A stretch of 64,000 nt of DNA from Bufo bufo (GCF_905171765.1 NC_053397.1:118788378-118852377), one strand, 5' to 3'; positions 32,920 through 45,286 are shown, numbered from the stretch's first letter. Notes: generated from the sequence alone by a model not told the origin. A program made the numbers and translations.

Positions 32920-33620
32920 CAAGAAAAAGCAACATAAATAAAGTAATCTCCCATAGTAAATGGAAAATAGAGGGAAAACTAACCTGCAAACATTTTGGGG
33001 TGGTGTACATGCTGGAGTGTCCTTGCTGCCTCCAGTATGTTGGAAGAACTATGAGGAAACTGAAAACACATATAGGCTACATGCACACGACCGTATGTGT
33101 TTTGCGGTCAACAAATTGCGGATCCGCAAAAAAAAGGATGACATGCGTATGCCATCCGTTTTTTTACGGATCCATTGTAACAATGCCTATCCTTGTCCGC
33201 AAAACAGACAAGAATAGGACTTGTTCTATTTTTTTTGCGGGGCTATGGAACGGACATACTGATGCAGACACCACACAGTGTGCTGTCCGCATTTTTTGCG
33301 GATCCATTGAATGGAATGAGTCCACATCCTATCCGCAAAAAAAACGGAATGGACACGGAAACAAAATACGTTTGTGTGCATGAGGCCATACAGGAACAAA
33401 TCAGGAACATAATAAAGGGTTTAGAAACCCACAGCGTTTCATTGCATTTAAAAAAAAAACATCGAGCAAGGGCTGGAGCTAATGAAGACCAACTGGAGGG
33501 GAGAAGTCCCTACATTGAAAATAAATAAAAAGAGGTGGAATGGATATATTGCCTAGGAACACTGCAGCCCAAAGGGTTAAATATAGAATTTGACCTTAAA
33601 CCCTGCATAGTGTGATGGCC
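32920..33620 (+). pseudogene. Penelope-like element, GIY-YIG endonuclease end
   Basis: The frame KLTCKHFGVVYMLECPCCL, then QYVGRTMRKLKTHI, is the start of a GIY-YIG-type endonuclease as found at the C-terminus of Penelope-like retroelements. After a MITE insertion (33072-33391) the domain resumes (QEQIRNIIKGLETHSVSLHL) and ends with VEWIYCLGTLQPKGLN, the typical tail of these proteins. The RT part is absent. The arrangement is inferred from family resemblance. Frame changes and the MITE make it non-functional. Confidence 0.8.
33072..33391. mobile_element. MITE inside the Penelope relic
   Basis: Inverted ends GGCTACATGCACACGACCG and GGCCTCATGCACACAAACG enclose a sequence with repeated GCGGATCCGCAAA-type motifs. 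No coding capacity. Target duplication is not clear (possibly ATA). Confidence 0.75.
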
Positions 33621-33624
33621 TAAT

Positions 33625-34185
33625 CCAGTATTCATAACAGATATAAATATTGACAGTTTACAATAATGAACCATCTCTCTTGCTGTAAAATAAACATCTA
33701 GCCCATGGGATTTAAATTGACTATGTGGAGATGACCTGGCACAGAGTTCAGACTAGTATTTTAGGTGTCTATCGTCTGGATGGTAATATACGTGTTGTAC
33801 AGTTTTGCGAGTTGTTATGAATTGGTTTTCTCATCTCTAGTTAGTTTGCCTATGTTATGTTATGGATGCAATTCTCAAAACTTCTATGGGAAAGTTTATA
33901 GACATTTGAATTGAAAGCTGAGCTCTGATTGGTTGCTAAGGGCAACTAAAACAGTTTTGATAAATTAGGCCTATTGTGTTTATAATACTGTAGTAATAAA
34001 ACCCCATATTATACTGAAAGCAGCTTTAGTTAATGCATTATATTAGGTTTAGAAATTTATTGTGAATTGGGATTACAGTTTGTATAGGGGATGAAAATTA
34101 TATACTACATAATTCCCAGTACTTGCGTGCAAATGTTGGTTGGCGCACTTGTGCAGTTTTTGCATGTTAGTGATGCATGCAGCAT
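33625..34185. other. Unassigned intronic-like sequence
   Basis: No gene or transposon terminus was recognised. A short block near 33905-33960 (CTGATTGGTTGCTAAGGGCA) is a phrase common in vertebrate interspersed repeats. Confidence 0.4.
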
Positions 34186-35176
34186 TTAGGCCTCTTTCAC
34201 ACGGGCGTTGCGGGAAAATGTGCGGGTGCATTGCGGGAACACTCGCGCGAGTGCAAAACATTGTAATGCGTTTTGCACTCGCGTGAGAAAAATCGCGCAT
34301 GTTTGGTACCCAAACCCGAACTTCTTCACAGAAGTTCGGGCTGGGATTGGTGTTCTGTAGATTGTATTATTTTCCCTTATAACATGGTTTTAAGGGAAAA
34401 TAATAGCATTCTGAATACAGAATGCATAGTAAAACAGCGCTGGAGGGGTTAAAAAAAATAAAAATAAATTTAACTCACCTTAATCCACTTGATCGCGTAG
34501 CCCGGCATCTCCTTCTGTCTCCTTTGTTGAACAGGACCTGTGGTGAGCATTAATTACAGGAACAGGACCTTTGATGACGTCACTCCGGCCATCACATGAT
34601 CCATCACCATGGTAAAAGATCATGTGACGTACCATGTGATGACCGGAGTGACGTCATCAAAGGTCCTGTTCCTGTAATTAATGCTCACCACAGGTCCTAT
34701 TCAACAAAGGAGACAGAAGGAGATGCCGGGCTACGCGATCAAGTGGACTAAGGTGAGTTAAATAATTTATTTATTTTTTTTAACCCCTCCAGCGCTGTTT
34801 TACTATGCATTCTGTATTCAGAATGCTATTATTTTCCCTTATAACCATGTTATAAGGGAAAATAATAATGATCGGGTCTCCATCCCGATCGTCTCCTGGC
34901 AACCGTGCGTGAAAATCGCACCGCATCCGCACTTGCTTGCGGATGCTTGCGATTTTCACGCAACCCCATTCACTTCTATGGGGCCTGCGTTGCGTGAAAA
35001 ACGCAGAATATAGAGCATGCTGCGATTTTCACGCAACGCACAAGTGATGCGTGAAAATCACCGCTCATGTGAACAGCCCCATAGAAATAAATGGGTCGGT
35101 ATTCAGTGCGGGTGCAATGCGTTCAACTCACGCATCGCATCCGCGCGGAATACTCGCCCGTGTGAAAGGGGCCTAA
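34186..35176. repeat. Foldback MITE with CpG-rich ends
   Basis: Ends TTAGGCCTCTTTCACACGGG and its near-complement at 35157-35176. Inside, two arms of about 260 bp (about 34340-34600 and 34622-34880) are inverted copies around a centre at about 34609, including TGATGACGTCACTCCGG and its complement, and AACCCCTCCAGCGCTG. Non-coding. Confidence 0.8.
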
Positions 35177-35526
35177 CTATAGGCATGTGTGACAGGTATG
35201 AACCCCTCACAGCTTATAGTTTTTTGCAGACTATATTTTATTTGCACAGGGTCTCTGATAGAGCAGACATTTTAGCCACAAATTAGAATTTTTTTTTTGT
35301 TTAATTTTTGCTAATAATCATTGATTTCTGCAAAGTCGCTTGATGGTGGTTTTGTGTACTACATATTATGTTTTTACATGTTATGCTTTGCAATCTCAAA
35401 AAATTCTACCCACAATTGGCACTATATGTCAGGATTACTTGAGAGCCAGTAATATTATTAATATTGCATACTGTTTAAAAAAAAATGGGAAACTGTTCAT
35501 TGTGCCATATACAGTATGTACTTATA

Positions 35527-35880
35527 AGGCCTCGTCCACATTTCCGTCCATGGGTCAGTAAAAAAAATCATGGAGACTTGTACTACTTTGATCCGCGATG
35601 TGGACCAAGCACGCCCATAGAAGTCTATGGGTCTGTGAAAATCACGGACACACCACGGATGGAATCCGTGATGCGTCCGTTTTTCACTGAAGACTGATAG
35701 GAGATTCTTTGGAAATAAATTTTCAGCTGAGCAACATCAGTGAATTACGGATGACACACGGATTGTAAAAACAGAACCCACGCACACGACCACGGATCCT
35801 TCACAGACATCTTCACAGATGAAACACGTATGCTTTTTTTCACAGACGTGTCACTGAAACGGAAACGTGTATGAGGCCTA
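35527..35880. mobile_element. hAT-type MITE
   Basis: Inverted ends AAGGCCTCGTCCACATTTCC and TTAGGCCTCATACACGTTTCC enclose about 350 bp with CACGGA and TCCGTG motifs. Non-coding. Confidence 0.65.
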
Positions 35881-36000
35881 AGAGACATTTCATAGGGTCT
35901 AATACTTTTCCACAACATAACAATGTTGCAACATCTGGCACCTTGAATTGACTTTAGCATTCTGTCTAAACACTTTATACATTTGGTCACTATTTTTCAG

Positions 36001-36167
36001 ATCTGTTAAACTAACGCCATCATCTGGGCTAAAAAAGAAATACCCACTGCTAAAGCCGAATTATGAAGCAAAGCATGTCAATGGTCTGTTTGTAGTGGGA
36101 ACAGCCAGTCATGGTGTTGACTTTCGCAAGTCTGCTGGTGGATTTATTCATGGATTCCGATATACAG
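36001..36167 (+). CDS. foxred2: Internal exon of a FOXRED2-like FAD-dependent oxidoreductase
   Basis: A 167-bp exon preceded by a pyrimidine-rich acceptor (TATTTTTCAG, ending 36000) and followed by a consensus donor (GTAAGA at 36168). The exon starts with the last base of a codon and ends with the first base of the next. It encodes 55 residues without a stop, including KKYPLLKPNYEAK, GLFVVGTASHGVDFRKSAGG and FIHGFRYT. I recognise the GTASH-VD-RKSAGGFIHGFRYT pattern as FOXRED2, an endoplasmic-reticulum flavoprotein, in the segment after the nucleotide-binding folds. A paralogue is possible. It is the only host exon seen, so the flanking tens of kilobases are presumably introns expanded by transposons. 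Confidence 0.75.
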
Positions 36168-36513
36168 GTAAGAAAGCTTGCAGTCTCCTCCTAAATTCTA
36201 AAGTCTGTTGTCAGAAAACTCACCAGGTACAATGACTGGTAGGGCTAGCTCAGCACAGTATAATCATAACTTATTTTTTGATTGGATGATCCATTCACCT
36301 ACTGCTTTTAGTTGATATACAAATGAACTTTTAACCCTTACAAGACGTTGCTATTTTACATTTTTGCGTTTTAGTTTTTCACTCCTCGCCTTCCCAGAGC
36401 CATAACTTTTTTTATTATTCTGTTCACATAGCTTTATGAGGGCTTGTTTATTGCCAGACAAGTTGTATTTTCTAATGGCACTATTTAACATTACATATGA
36501 TGTGGTGTGGAGC
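36168..36513. other. Intron start and non-coding repeat
   Basis: Downstream of the donor site, the sequence from about 36350 (TTAACCCTTACAAGACG, CTTTATGAGGGCTTGTTTA) belongs to the non-coding amphibian repeat type and is the target in which hAT-B inserted. It resumes at 61439 (TTGAAAAAATGCAATTC). Confidence 0.55.
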
Positions 36514-37244
36514 TAGAGATGTCCCGAACTATTCGCCGGCGAACAGTTCCCGGCGAACATCGCTTGTTCGCGTTCGCCGCGGCGGGCGAACATATGCGAT
36601 GTTCGGTCCGCCCCCTATACGACATCATTGAGCAAACTTTGACCCTGTACCTCACAGTCAGCAGACACATTCCAGCTAATCAGCAGCATACCCTCCCTCC
36701 CAGACCCTCCCACCTCCTATCAAAAAGCAAGGACAGCATCCATCTTAGATTCATTCGGAAACTGCAGTGTTAGTGAGAGCAGGGACAGTGCAGCTGCTGC
36801 TGATTTAATAGGGAAATCGATAGCTAGGCCAGTGTATTCAGTGTCCACTCCAGTCCTGAAAGACTCATCTGATCTGCTGTAAGGACAGCATCCTAACAGC
36901 ACCCCAAAAAGCCCTTTTTAGGGCTAGTACATCAGTCTGCTTTTTTTTTTTCTCTGTAATATAATTGCAGTTGCCTGCCAGCGTGTGTGTCAGGCCCACA
37001 GCGTGTACTGTGCCCACTACTGCCAATGCCCAGTGCCATCAGTCATATCTGGTGTCACAGTAGCTTGCATTTAAAACAGTAAAACACTTTTTTCACTGTA
37101 ATATAATTGCGGTTGCCTGCCATCGTGTGTGTCAGGCTCACAGCGTGTACTGTGCCCACTACTGCCAGTGCCACCACTGATATCCGGTGTCACAGTAGCT
37201 TGCACGTATAGTACCACTAATCGAAAAAAAAATTACAGGCAGAG

Positions 37245-38161
37245 GCAGGCCACCACGTAGGGGTCGTCGTGGTCGTGGTGCTGTGATTTCCTTTAGCCTT
37301 AGAATAATGCCCAGTGTTCAGAGGCCACGTACCCTGAACTCGAAAAGTTCTGAGGACATAGTTGACTGGCTAACACAGGACACCCAATCTTCTACAGCTT
37401 CCGCTCGGAACCTTGACGCACCATCCTCCTCCAGCTCAGCTTCGGGCACCTCTCAAGTTACCACTTGCCCGCCTGCCGCCACCACCAACACTAGCACTAC
37501 AGCTGCTTCACTTGATTTGTCAGAGGAGTTTGAGTGATGCGCAACCATTATTGCCAGAGGATGTAGATAACAGGGATATGTCTCAGTCAGGCAGCATTAC
37601 ACACATGGACGTACAGTGTGATGATGATGATGTTGTACCCGCTGCTGCTTCCTTTGCTGAGTTGTCAGATACAAGTGAAGCGGTTGATGATGACGATGTG
37701 TCCGTGGATGTCATGTGGGTGCCCGCTCGAAGAGAAGAACAACAGGGGGAAAGTTCAGATGGGGAGACAGAGAGGAGGAGGAGGAGAAGAGTTGGAAGCA
37801 GGGGGAGGTCATCGCAAGGAGTTAGTGGCACAGTCAGACAGCATGTATCGGCACCCGGGGTCAGCCAGACAGCACGCCAATCAACGCATGCTGTTGCCAC
37901 CACCAGAATGCCGTCATTGCAAAGCTCATAAGTGTGGCATTATTTTTGTGTGTCTGCCTCTGATAACAGCAATGCCATTGTACAAGCAGCACACAAACTC
38001 AAAGCCACCATCCTCCTCCTGGTCCAGCATCTTCAGCCACTTCAACCACTGCTGTCCTCCTTGCCCCCTCTCAACCACCCGCCACTCCGCCTCTCGCCTT
38101 GAGCAGTTCCTGCTCATCTGCCCACAGTCAGGTGTCTGTCAAGGAAATGTTTGAGCGTAAG
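37245..38161 (+). pseudogene. hAT-B transposase, N-terminal part
   Basis: Begins with a basic GRGRPPRRGRRGRG segment. The expected ATG just before it is not present (ATTACAGG), so translation could start only at the internal Met of LRIMPSVQRP (37310). Serine/threonine-rich and acidic low-complexity regions follow. The frame shifts near 37530 (continuing as SLSDAQPLLPEDVDNRD) and again near 37915 in the BED zinc-finger region. The remainder runs to FERK, where Gypsy-4 is inserted. Continues at 52201. Confidence 0.75.
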
Positions 38162-39145
38162 TGCAGTACGCCAGTCCTGCAGGGTGAGCGATTGGGAGGT
38201 CACAGGGGCAGTTAACAGACCGAGGGTTGCTATTGGTACTCACAGTTTTTATATGGCCTGGGCAGGCGTACAGCAGTGATGGAGAGGCTGGCACATGGAT
38301 CCTCTGGGGCACTCTCTGTAAATAGGGACCAGGCCGGATGGTAAGTGAGGTGCCCTGGGTGTTGTAGGTTTAGTGTACCGGTGGCAAGATCCCTTATAGT
38401 TCGTGATGCCAGTGCCGGTAACGGTGGCACACCGATTTATTGTAGGAATAATTGAGGTACACACGGTTGTAGTGAACCAGAACTCCTTTTTACTGAACAG
38501 TTCAACTATATACAGGTTTCAGTTGGTTTCATATGCAGGGTCTTGATAACAGGCAGGCTTCACAAAAATGGCAGGCAAAGTCTTTTCAAGATACACAGAG
38601 GGAATAAACACTCACAGATCAGGCTGTACTGTCTTCAGATCCTGTCTGGCTTTCTCCAAGGCCCGTATGAACTATAGCTGGCTTTATCCTTGGGTAGGGA
38701 AACCTTCCTCTGGTATAAATCCTCTTGCTGTAAATATCCTTCTGCCCTTCAGCTTTCTACTTGGCTAGATAAAGGTGGCTCTGCTCTGTACTTTTCAAGG
38801 TACTAGATATCCTCAGGAGGCAACTTCTTCTCCTGGATTAACTTCTGAGCTTCACTTGCTCAGCACTTCAGGCAGGCTGGACTGCACTACCTAGCCTCCT
38901 GGACTAGACTGGACTGACTCTTTCCTGTCTGGGCCTAACTATATATACTAGGGGGTTCCCTAGCTCCCTCTACTGCCTAGGAGGAGGAACTACACTCCTA
39001 ACAGGTCTGGTACACAGGAGATAATATGACAACATACATTAAAATGCAATACAAAATACCATGACCATGTTCCACAGGAGGTGGAGAACAACGTGACCCA
39101 ATTGACCCTTGAGTAGTGCCCACATTTACATAGTGGGACACTACA
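38162..39145 (-). repeat. Gypsy-4 3' LTR
   Basis: 984-bp LTR. It differs from the other LTR by scattered substitutions and small indels (for example GTGTTGTAGG near 38359 is absent from the other copy), so the insertion is older than Gypsy-1. Confidence 0.9.
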
Positions 39146-39510
39146 TACCCCGCTGCTTTGAGGTTGCCCGTCCTCGACGCAACACAGGGGCCCGCCCAGC
39201 TGGAGACTGTAACCTGAAAGACAAAAATGCAAAGCAGGCATATACAACAATCACTACTTTTACAATACAAATATATTAGGCAGCTCCACTGGCAAAGGAC
39301 AAATGCGGTGAAAGGGGCCGTCGTTCTCTTCACAGGATAAAACAGGGAACAGGGGCGCTGACCTGGGACAGCGTATCAGGAATAACCAGGATAGTCCATA
39401 ATAATAAAATTGCAACAATAACATAAGTTCCTGGAGGCTCAAAAGACAAACATGAGTCCGTAACCGGGTCTTGTAGACAGTTAAATAGGAGTTTCCCGGG
39501 GTGAGGTACT

Positions 39511-41541
39511 CTAGTCAACAACATAGTCTCCGAATCTCACAGGTAGGTGCCCCCTAGTAGGCCGCGTGGACCTCCTTACTGGCAGAGACTCTTCTTGCCT
39601 TGGCTCAGGGGGGCCAGAGGGATCCACAGGCTCTGGAGCCCTTTCAGGTATACCCTGCGATATGTCACCCTGGGGTCGAGGACTAGCAGGAACTGGAGCC
39701 GGTACCACCAAGTTCAACCAGGGTGTGAGGAACCAATGAAGTGGCTCTTTGTCATGTAACAGGTTTTCAACAGCCTGCATAGGATCAACAGGTTGGGCTG
39801 CCGACTCTGGCTCAGGGGACTCTGGCTCAACGTCCCCTGCTGCAGTTTCTCCTTCTATGCAGGGCTTTAAACGGTTCCTGTGTACAGTCTGGGAGCCTTT
39901 ACCTTCCCTGGAAATTTGGTAAATGTGGGCCTCAGCATTAGGAATATCAGTTATGATGTAAGGAGTCCTCTCCCACTTACTGTCCAGTTTACTGGTTCGG
40001 TGGTTATTCCTCAACCACACCACGTCTCCTATAGCAAGAGGCCAGGTCATAGTCTCTCTGTTGCCGCTCTCGGGCACTTTCCATGTGCTCCTGAACAATC
40101 TCTTGGGCATTAAGAAGACATCTTTGATGCTCCACCACCCAATCAGTCTTTGGTAGTGGGTTGATGACATCGGGTACTTGCACGTCCAGGGAATGGTCGG
40201 CAGGCAGCCTCATTTGACGGCCGAACATCAAATAGAAAGGCGTGTACCTGGTGGAGCAGTGAATTGTATTGTTATACGTATACATAAGTTGTGGCAGCAG
40301 AGTAGGCCAATTACCCCTTGTCTCAGGGGGTACTGCTCTCAACATTTCAATGAGAGTTTGATTCATCTTTTCACTGACTTTCTGGCAATTGTGGAGCAGG
40401 CACATCTCCTGGAACAGCTGGGATTCAAACACAGACCCCTGGTCGGTGAGGATTCTCACCGTAGGGCAGGAGGAAATGCTTCCAGAATGCTTCCGCCGCA
40501 GTCTTGGCTGTAAGGTCCTTCACGGGCACTGCGACAACAAACTTAGTGAAGTGATCAATAATGGTCATGGCATAAGTATAACCTGAGCGACTTGGCTCCA
40601 ACTTCACATGATCAATGGCAACAAGCTCCAGGGGAGTTTTACTCACAATAGGATGGAGAGGCGCTCTCTGGTCATGGCGCTCACTTCTCCCGACGGCACA
40701 GGCAGTACATTCCCGGCACCATTTTTCAATGTCTTCTCTCCACCCAATCCAATAGAACCTTCTGCGAATGGTGGCCACAGTTTTCTGCACGCCGAAATGT
40801 CCGGACCGGTTGTGGTACATCTCTAATACAAGACTGGCGTCTCGATGTGGTATGAGGATCTGGTACACCCTATCGCAGGACACTGGATCCAGGCTCCTTC
40901 TTGGATCCGCCTTTTTGAAGGAAGAGTTGGTGGCGATGTCTCCACAGTTTCAATAGTTCTGGGTCTGCACTCTTCCTGCGGACTCTTTCAGGAGTTCTCC
41001 TACTAGTAAGGAAGTCGAGCAGTTCACCGAGGACTCTACTTTCTGACTGGAGCTTAATCCACCTTTCTTGTTCGCCCCTGGACTCAGGAGTATTCGGTGG
41101 AGAGGAATTAGCAGCTGAATTATTTTCAGTGTGACATTATCTTGTTGAGCAAATTTGTTGTAAAACGCCGGCATCTCCACTTCTTCCCAGGCGTCCTTTG
41201 GTTCGTCTGGTGCTTCTGTAGTGGGAAGCTGAGACAGGGCACCAGCATTATCATTTGAGCGGCCTGCCCTGTATTTCACAGTGAAGTCATAGTTGGCAAG
41301 GCGGGAGGCCCATCTTTGCTCCAGAGCCCCTAACTTGGCTGTATTCAGATGCACCAGGGGATTGTTGTCAGTTAAGGCGACAAATGGAGTGGCAGCAAAG
41401 TAGTCCTTGATTTTTTCAGTCACAGCCCACACTAAAGCAAGGAATTCCAGCTTGAAGGAACTATAATTCTGATCGTTTTTCTCAGCTCCCCTCTGGGATC
41501 TGCTGGCGTAGGCAATCACCCTTTCTTTGTGTTGCACCTGA
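39511..41541 (-). pseudogene. Gypsy-4 pol, RNase H (part) to integrase
   Basis: Reading from 41541: RNase H after the insertion (KERVIAYASRSQRGAEKN, VALTDNNPLVHL), a linker, integrase zinc region (HNRSGHFGVQKTVATIR, CRECTACA), catalytic motifs AIDHVKLEPSR and LTDQGSVFES, and the end of the core with SEKMNQTLIEMLR. Between LHNCQKV and SEKMNQ about a dozen residues usual in this family are missing, including the NG/ACE context of the third acid. Frameshifts occur near 40950, 40445 and 40040. The C-terminus is proline-rich and ends RFGDYVVD at 39511. No chromodomain. Confidence 0.88.
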
Positions 41542-42135
41542 AATATACCTTTTATTAATAATAAACTAAAATCTGGCCTACAGCCGGACTACACATAACA
41601 GGAGAGTCAGCAAGACATACAATACAATACTATAATTAATGAGACAAGGGGTACACTGGTAGTATATGTGACAACATCCAGAAAAGGAATCCTTGTCATG
41701 TATATGGAAGACGGCTGAGGAATCATTTACGATACAATAAACGACAAATATAGCTCAATGATGACCTGATATTGGTGGGGCCATCATTAAAAAACAGTAA
41801 TGCAATATGGTCAATTGACTTGACATATATTCCGCGGTTATACACGGTTTGCTGAATTACTATGCATATATTCCGTGAAAATTCACGCGTTGCTGAAATA
41901 CTGAAAAAAGGTTTTGTGGTTACTGGTTTGCTTAGATATCAGTAGGTATAGAACTTAACGGTTTGCTGAGATGTCAGTGGGTGTAGTTCTCAATAGCCAG
42001 GTGGGGAACCAACACTGGTGAATGAAGCAATCAGGTAGATATTTAACATTACTGTTAACCAGGATGGTCCGGAGGCCGTAATATTAGTGCAGCTCAGAGA
42101 CGTAATGTCCAAAAGTCAGTGAAATCCTATCCTAC

Positions 42136-43757
42136 ATAGAAACATAGAAACATAGAATGTGTCGGCAGATAAGAACCATTTGGCCCATCTAGTCTGCCCA
42201 ATATATCTGAATACTATGGATAGCCCCTGGCCCTATCTTATATGAAGGATAGCCATATGCCTATCCCATGCACGCTTAAACCCCTTCACTGTATTTGCAG
42301 CTACCACTTCTGCAGGAATGCTATTCCATGCATCCACTACTCTCTCAGTAAAGTAATACTTCCTTATATTACTTTTAAACCTTTGCCCCTCTAATTTAAA
42401 ACTGTGTCCTCTTGTGGTAGTTTTTCTTCTTTTAAATATGCTCTCCTCCTTTACCGAGTTGATTCCCTTTTATGTATTTAAAAGTTTCTATCATATCCCC
42501 TCTGTCTCTTCTTTCTTCCAAGCTATACATGTTAAGGTCCTTTGACCTTTCCTGGTAAGTTTTATCCTGCAATCCATGTACTAGTTTAGTAGCTCTTCTC
42601 TGAACTCTCTCTAGAGTATCTATATCCTTCTGGAGATATGGCCTCCAGTACTGCGCACAATACTCCAAGTGAGGTCTCACCAGTGTTCTGTACAGCGGCA
42701 TAAGCACTTCACTCTTTCTACTGCTTATACCTCTCCCTATACATCCAAGCATTCTGCTGGCATTTCGTGCTGCCCTATTACATTGTCTTCCCACCTTTAA
42801 GTCTTCTGAAATAATTACTCCTAAATCCCTTTCCTCAGATACTGAGGTCAGGACTGTGTCAAATATTCTATATTCTGCCCTTGGGTTTTTACGCCCTAGG
42901 TGCATTATCTTGCACTTATCCACATTAAATTTCAGTTGCCAGAGTTCTGACCATTCTTCTAGTTTTCCTAAATCCTTTTCCATTTGGCGTTTCCCTCCAG
43001 GAACATCAACCCTGTTACATATCTTTGTGTCATCAGCAAAAAGACACACCTTCCCATCGAGGCCTTTTGCAATATCACTTATGAAGATATTAAACAAAAT
43101 TGGTCCCAGTACAGATCCCTGTGGAACCCCACTGGTAACATGACCTTGTTTTGAATGTTCTCCATTGACTACAACCCTCTGTTGTCTGTCACTCAGCCAC
43201 TGCATAATCCACTCAACAATATGGGAGTCCATGCTCAATGACTGCAGTTTATTGATAAGTCTTCTATGTGGGACAGTATCAAAAGCCTTACTAAAATCTA
43301 GATATGTGATGTCTACTGCACCTCCACCGTCTATTATTTTAGTCACCCAGTCAAAAAAATCTATAAGATTTGTTTGACATGATCTCCCTGAAGTAAACCC
43401 ATGTTGTTTTTCATCTTGCAATCCATGGGATTTTAGATGTTCCACAATCCTATCCTTTAATAGGGTTTCCATTAATTTGCCTACTATTGATGTCAGACTC
43501 ACTGTTCTATAGTTGCTCGATTCCTCCCTACTACCTTTCTTGTGAATGGGCACGACATTTGCCAATTTCCAATCTTCCGGGACGACTCCTGTTACTAATG
43601 ATTGGTTAAATAAATCTGTTAGCGGTTTTGCCAGCTCACCACTATGCTCTTTTAATAATTTTGGGTGTATCTCATCAGGCCCCTGTGACTTATTTGTCTT
43701 CACCTTAGACAGCAAACTTAGAACATCTTCCTCTGTAAAGATACATGCATCAAATGA
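42136..43757 (-). pseudogene. CR1/Rex1-like LINE, nearly open RT fragment
   Basis: A 427-codon open frame (43715-42432) encodes RT from KVKTNKSQGPDEIHPKLLKE through [33 protein letters not shown] and CLFADDTKIC (FADD in place of YADD) to the C-terminal thumb (LERVQRRATKLVHGLQDKTY). The frame breaks at 42432 and the C-terminus continues out of frame. The 3' end at 42136 shows repeated AAACATAG units. The N-terminal endonuclease is absent because the copy is 5'-truncated. It is a different, better-preserved copy than 28077-29440. Confidence 0.88.
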
Positions 43758-43922
43758 ATCCCTCCGTGACCCTAATTAAGCTCAGCCCAGGGACACCCCT
43801 TAAAGGTAGAGGTTCCCTGTCCTCGTGCCTAATCTGACTCTCCCTGTATGCCCCTATCCTCATTAACCAATAGTATATAACATAACAGACACACTAAAGA
43901 AAACAACAGAAAAAAACACAAA

Positions 43923-43976
43923 TCCCAACGTTACGTTTCCCCAGCCAGTATGACATCTGTCTGGTTCGTCAGGGGA
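43923..43976 (-). ncRNA. Hammerhead ribozyme motif 1
   Basis: Minus strand: stem I TCCC/GGGA, core CTGACGA, stem II CCAG/CTGG extended by CAG/CTG with an 8-nt loop, core GAAA, a 3-bp stem III ACG/CGT with loop TAA, and cleavage triplet GTT. The loop reads ATGTCATA here. Very short stem III is known for hammerheads of Penelope-like elements, which act best as dimers. The pair next to the core (A with G) is non-canonical and may weaken activity. Confidence 0.65.
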
Positions 43977-44481
43977 AGTGGAGAACAATACTCCAGCAGC
44001 AGTGTCTCACAATGGAGATTTTCAATTTAGCGTCCCTCAATCGAGACCCTCCAGGAATAGCAGCCCAGATGTAGGCAATAGATGACCGGTGTCCCCAGAT
44101 CCTAGTCAAAATCAGCGTCTTATAAAGTATCCTCCCCCAGTTAGTCCCTCCTCTTTAGACAATTATTTTCTTAGTATAGATTAGAGAGCGCAAATAATAT
44201 CTTGAGCGATATCTTATAGTATAATTATCAGCCCCCATATGTATAACAATACTGTATTTATAAGGAAAAGATCATAAAGCACCTTAAAATTGAATGCCCC
44301 ATTGGTACAGCATGTGAACACCGATAAATACTTTATAAGGCGCTGATTTTGACTAGGATCTGGGGACACCGGTCATCTATTGCCTACATCTGGGCTCCTA
44401 TTCTTGGAGGGTCTCGATTGAGGGATGCTAAATTGAAAATCTCCATTGTGAGACACTGCTGCTGGAGTATTGTTCTCCACT

Positions 44482-44535
44482 TCCCCTGACGAACCAGACA
44501 GAAGTCATACTGGCTGGGGAAACGTAACGTTGGGA
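44482..44535 (+). ncRNA. Hammerhead ribozyme motif 2
   Basis: Same fold as motif 1 on the + strand. CTGACGA at 44486-44492, stem II 44494-44517, GAAA 44519-44522, stem III ACG/CGT (44522-44524 with 44528-44530), predicted cleavage after T44531. Stem I pairs 44482-44485 with 44532-44535, and weaker pairing continues outward. Confidence 0.68.
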
Positions 44536-44984
44536 TTTGTGTTTTTTTCTGTTGTTTTCTTTAGTGTGTCTGTTATGTTATATACTATTGGTTAATGAGG
44601 ATAGGGGCATACAGGGAGAGTCAGATTAGGCACGAGGACAGGGAACATCTACCTTTAAGGGGTGCAGTGGCGTAGGGATCGCCATAGCAACCATAGCAGT
44701 GGCTATGGGGCCCTACGCCACTGGGGGCCCGTCTGACCGCATTCATTTTTTTTTTTATTATTATTTTTTTATTAACACACACACAGACACTACACACAGG
44801 CAGCCAGGAGGTGGCGTAACTACCGGGGAAGCAGCTGCTTCGGGGCCCGCCAGTTTATTTTCAAGTTAGTTAAATATCGATGTCTTAATGTTCAGGGCCC
44901 CTTCACAGCAGCAGTTTTAATGTTCAGGCCCCCTCGCTAATGTGATCTAACCTTACTGTATTCTAAAGTCTCCTGATGTGTCTG

Positions 44985-44995
44985 GGATTCGAACC
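44985..44995 (-). promoter_or_regulatory. RNA polymerase III B-box-like site
   Basis: Minus strand GGTTCGAATCC is a perfect B-box, in the context GTGGGTTCGAATCCCAG as in the T-arm of a tRNA. It lies in the loop of the composite palindrome. The matching A-box side seems replaced by the MITE arm. Probably a remnant of a tRNA-derived SINE. Confidence 0.5.
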
Positions 44996-45286
44996 CACAA
45001 CCTCCAATGTACGCCACCTCCTGGCTGCCTGTGTGTAGTGTCTGTGTGTGTTAATAAAAAAAAAAAAAAAAAAAAATGAATGCGGTCAGACGGGCCCCCA
45101 GTGGCGTAGGGCCCCATAGCCACTGCTATGGTTGCTATGGCGCTCCCTACGCCACTGCACCCCTTAAAGGTAGAGGTTCCCTGTCCTCGTGCCTAATCTG
45201 ACTCTCCCTGTATGCCCCTATCCTCATTAACCAATAGTATATAACATAACAGACACACTAAAGAAAACAACAGAAAAAAACACAAA

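Larger units (their letters stand above)
43797..44662. repeat. Inverted pair of hammerhead-bearing blocks
   Basis: Arms of about 330 bp (43797-44130 and 44328-44662) are inverted copies around a centre at about 44229. They include CTTAAAGGTAGA at the outer tips and GACTAGGATCTGGGGACACC near the inner ends. Each arm holds a hammerhead motif. Confidence 0.85.

Noticed and set aside
37413..37931. Independent acidic host protein
   Set aside because: It is the hAT-B transposase N-terminal low-complexity region read after a frameshift, as shown by position, flanks and resemblance to hAT-A.
39146..39510. Envelope gene between Gypsy-4 integrase and 3' LTR
   Set aside because: Only about 365 bp with short frames, no signal peptide, cleavage site or membrane segment.
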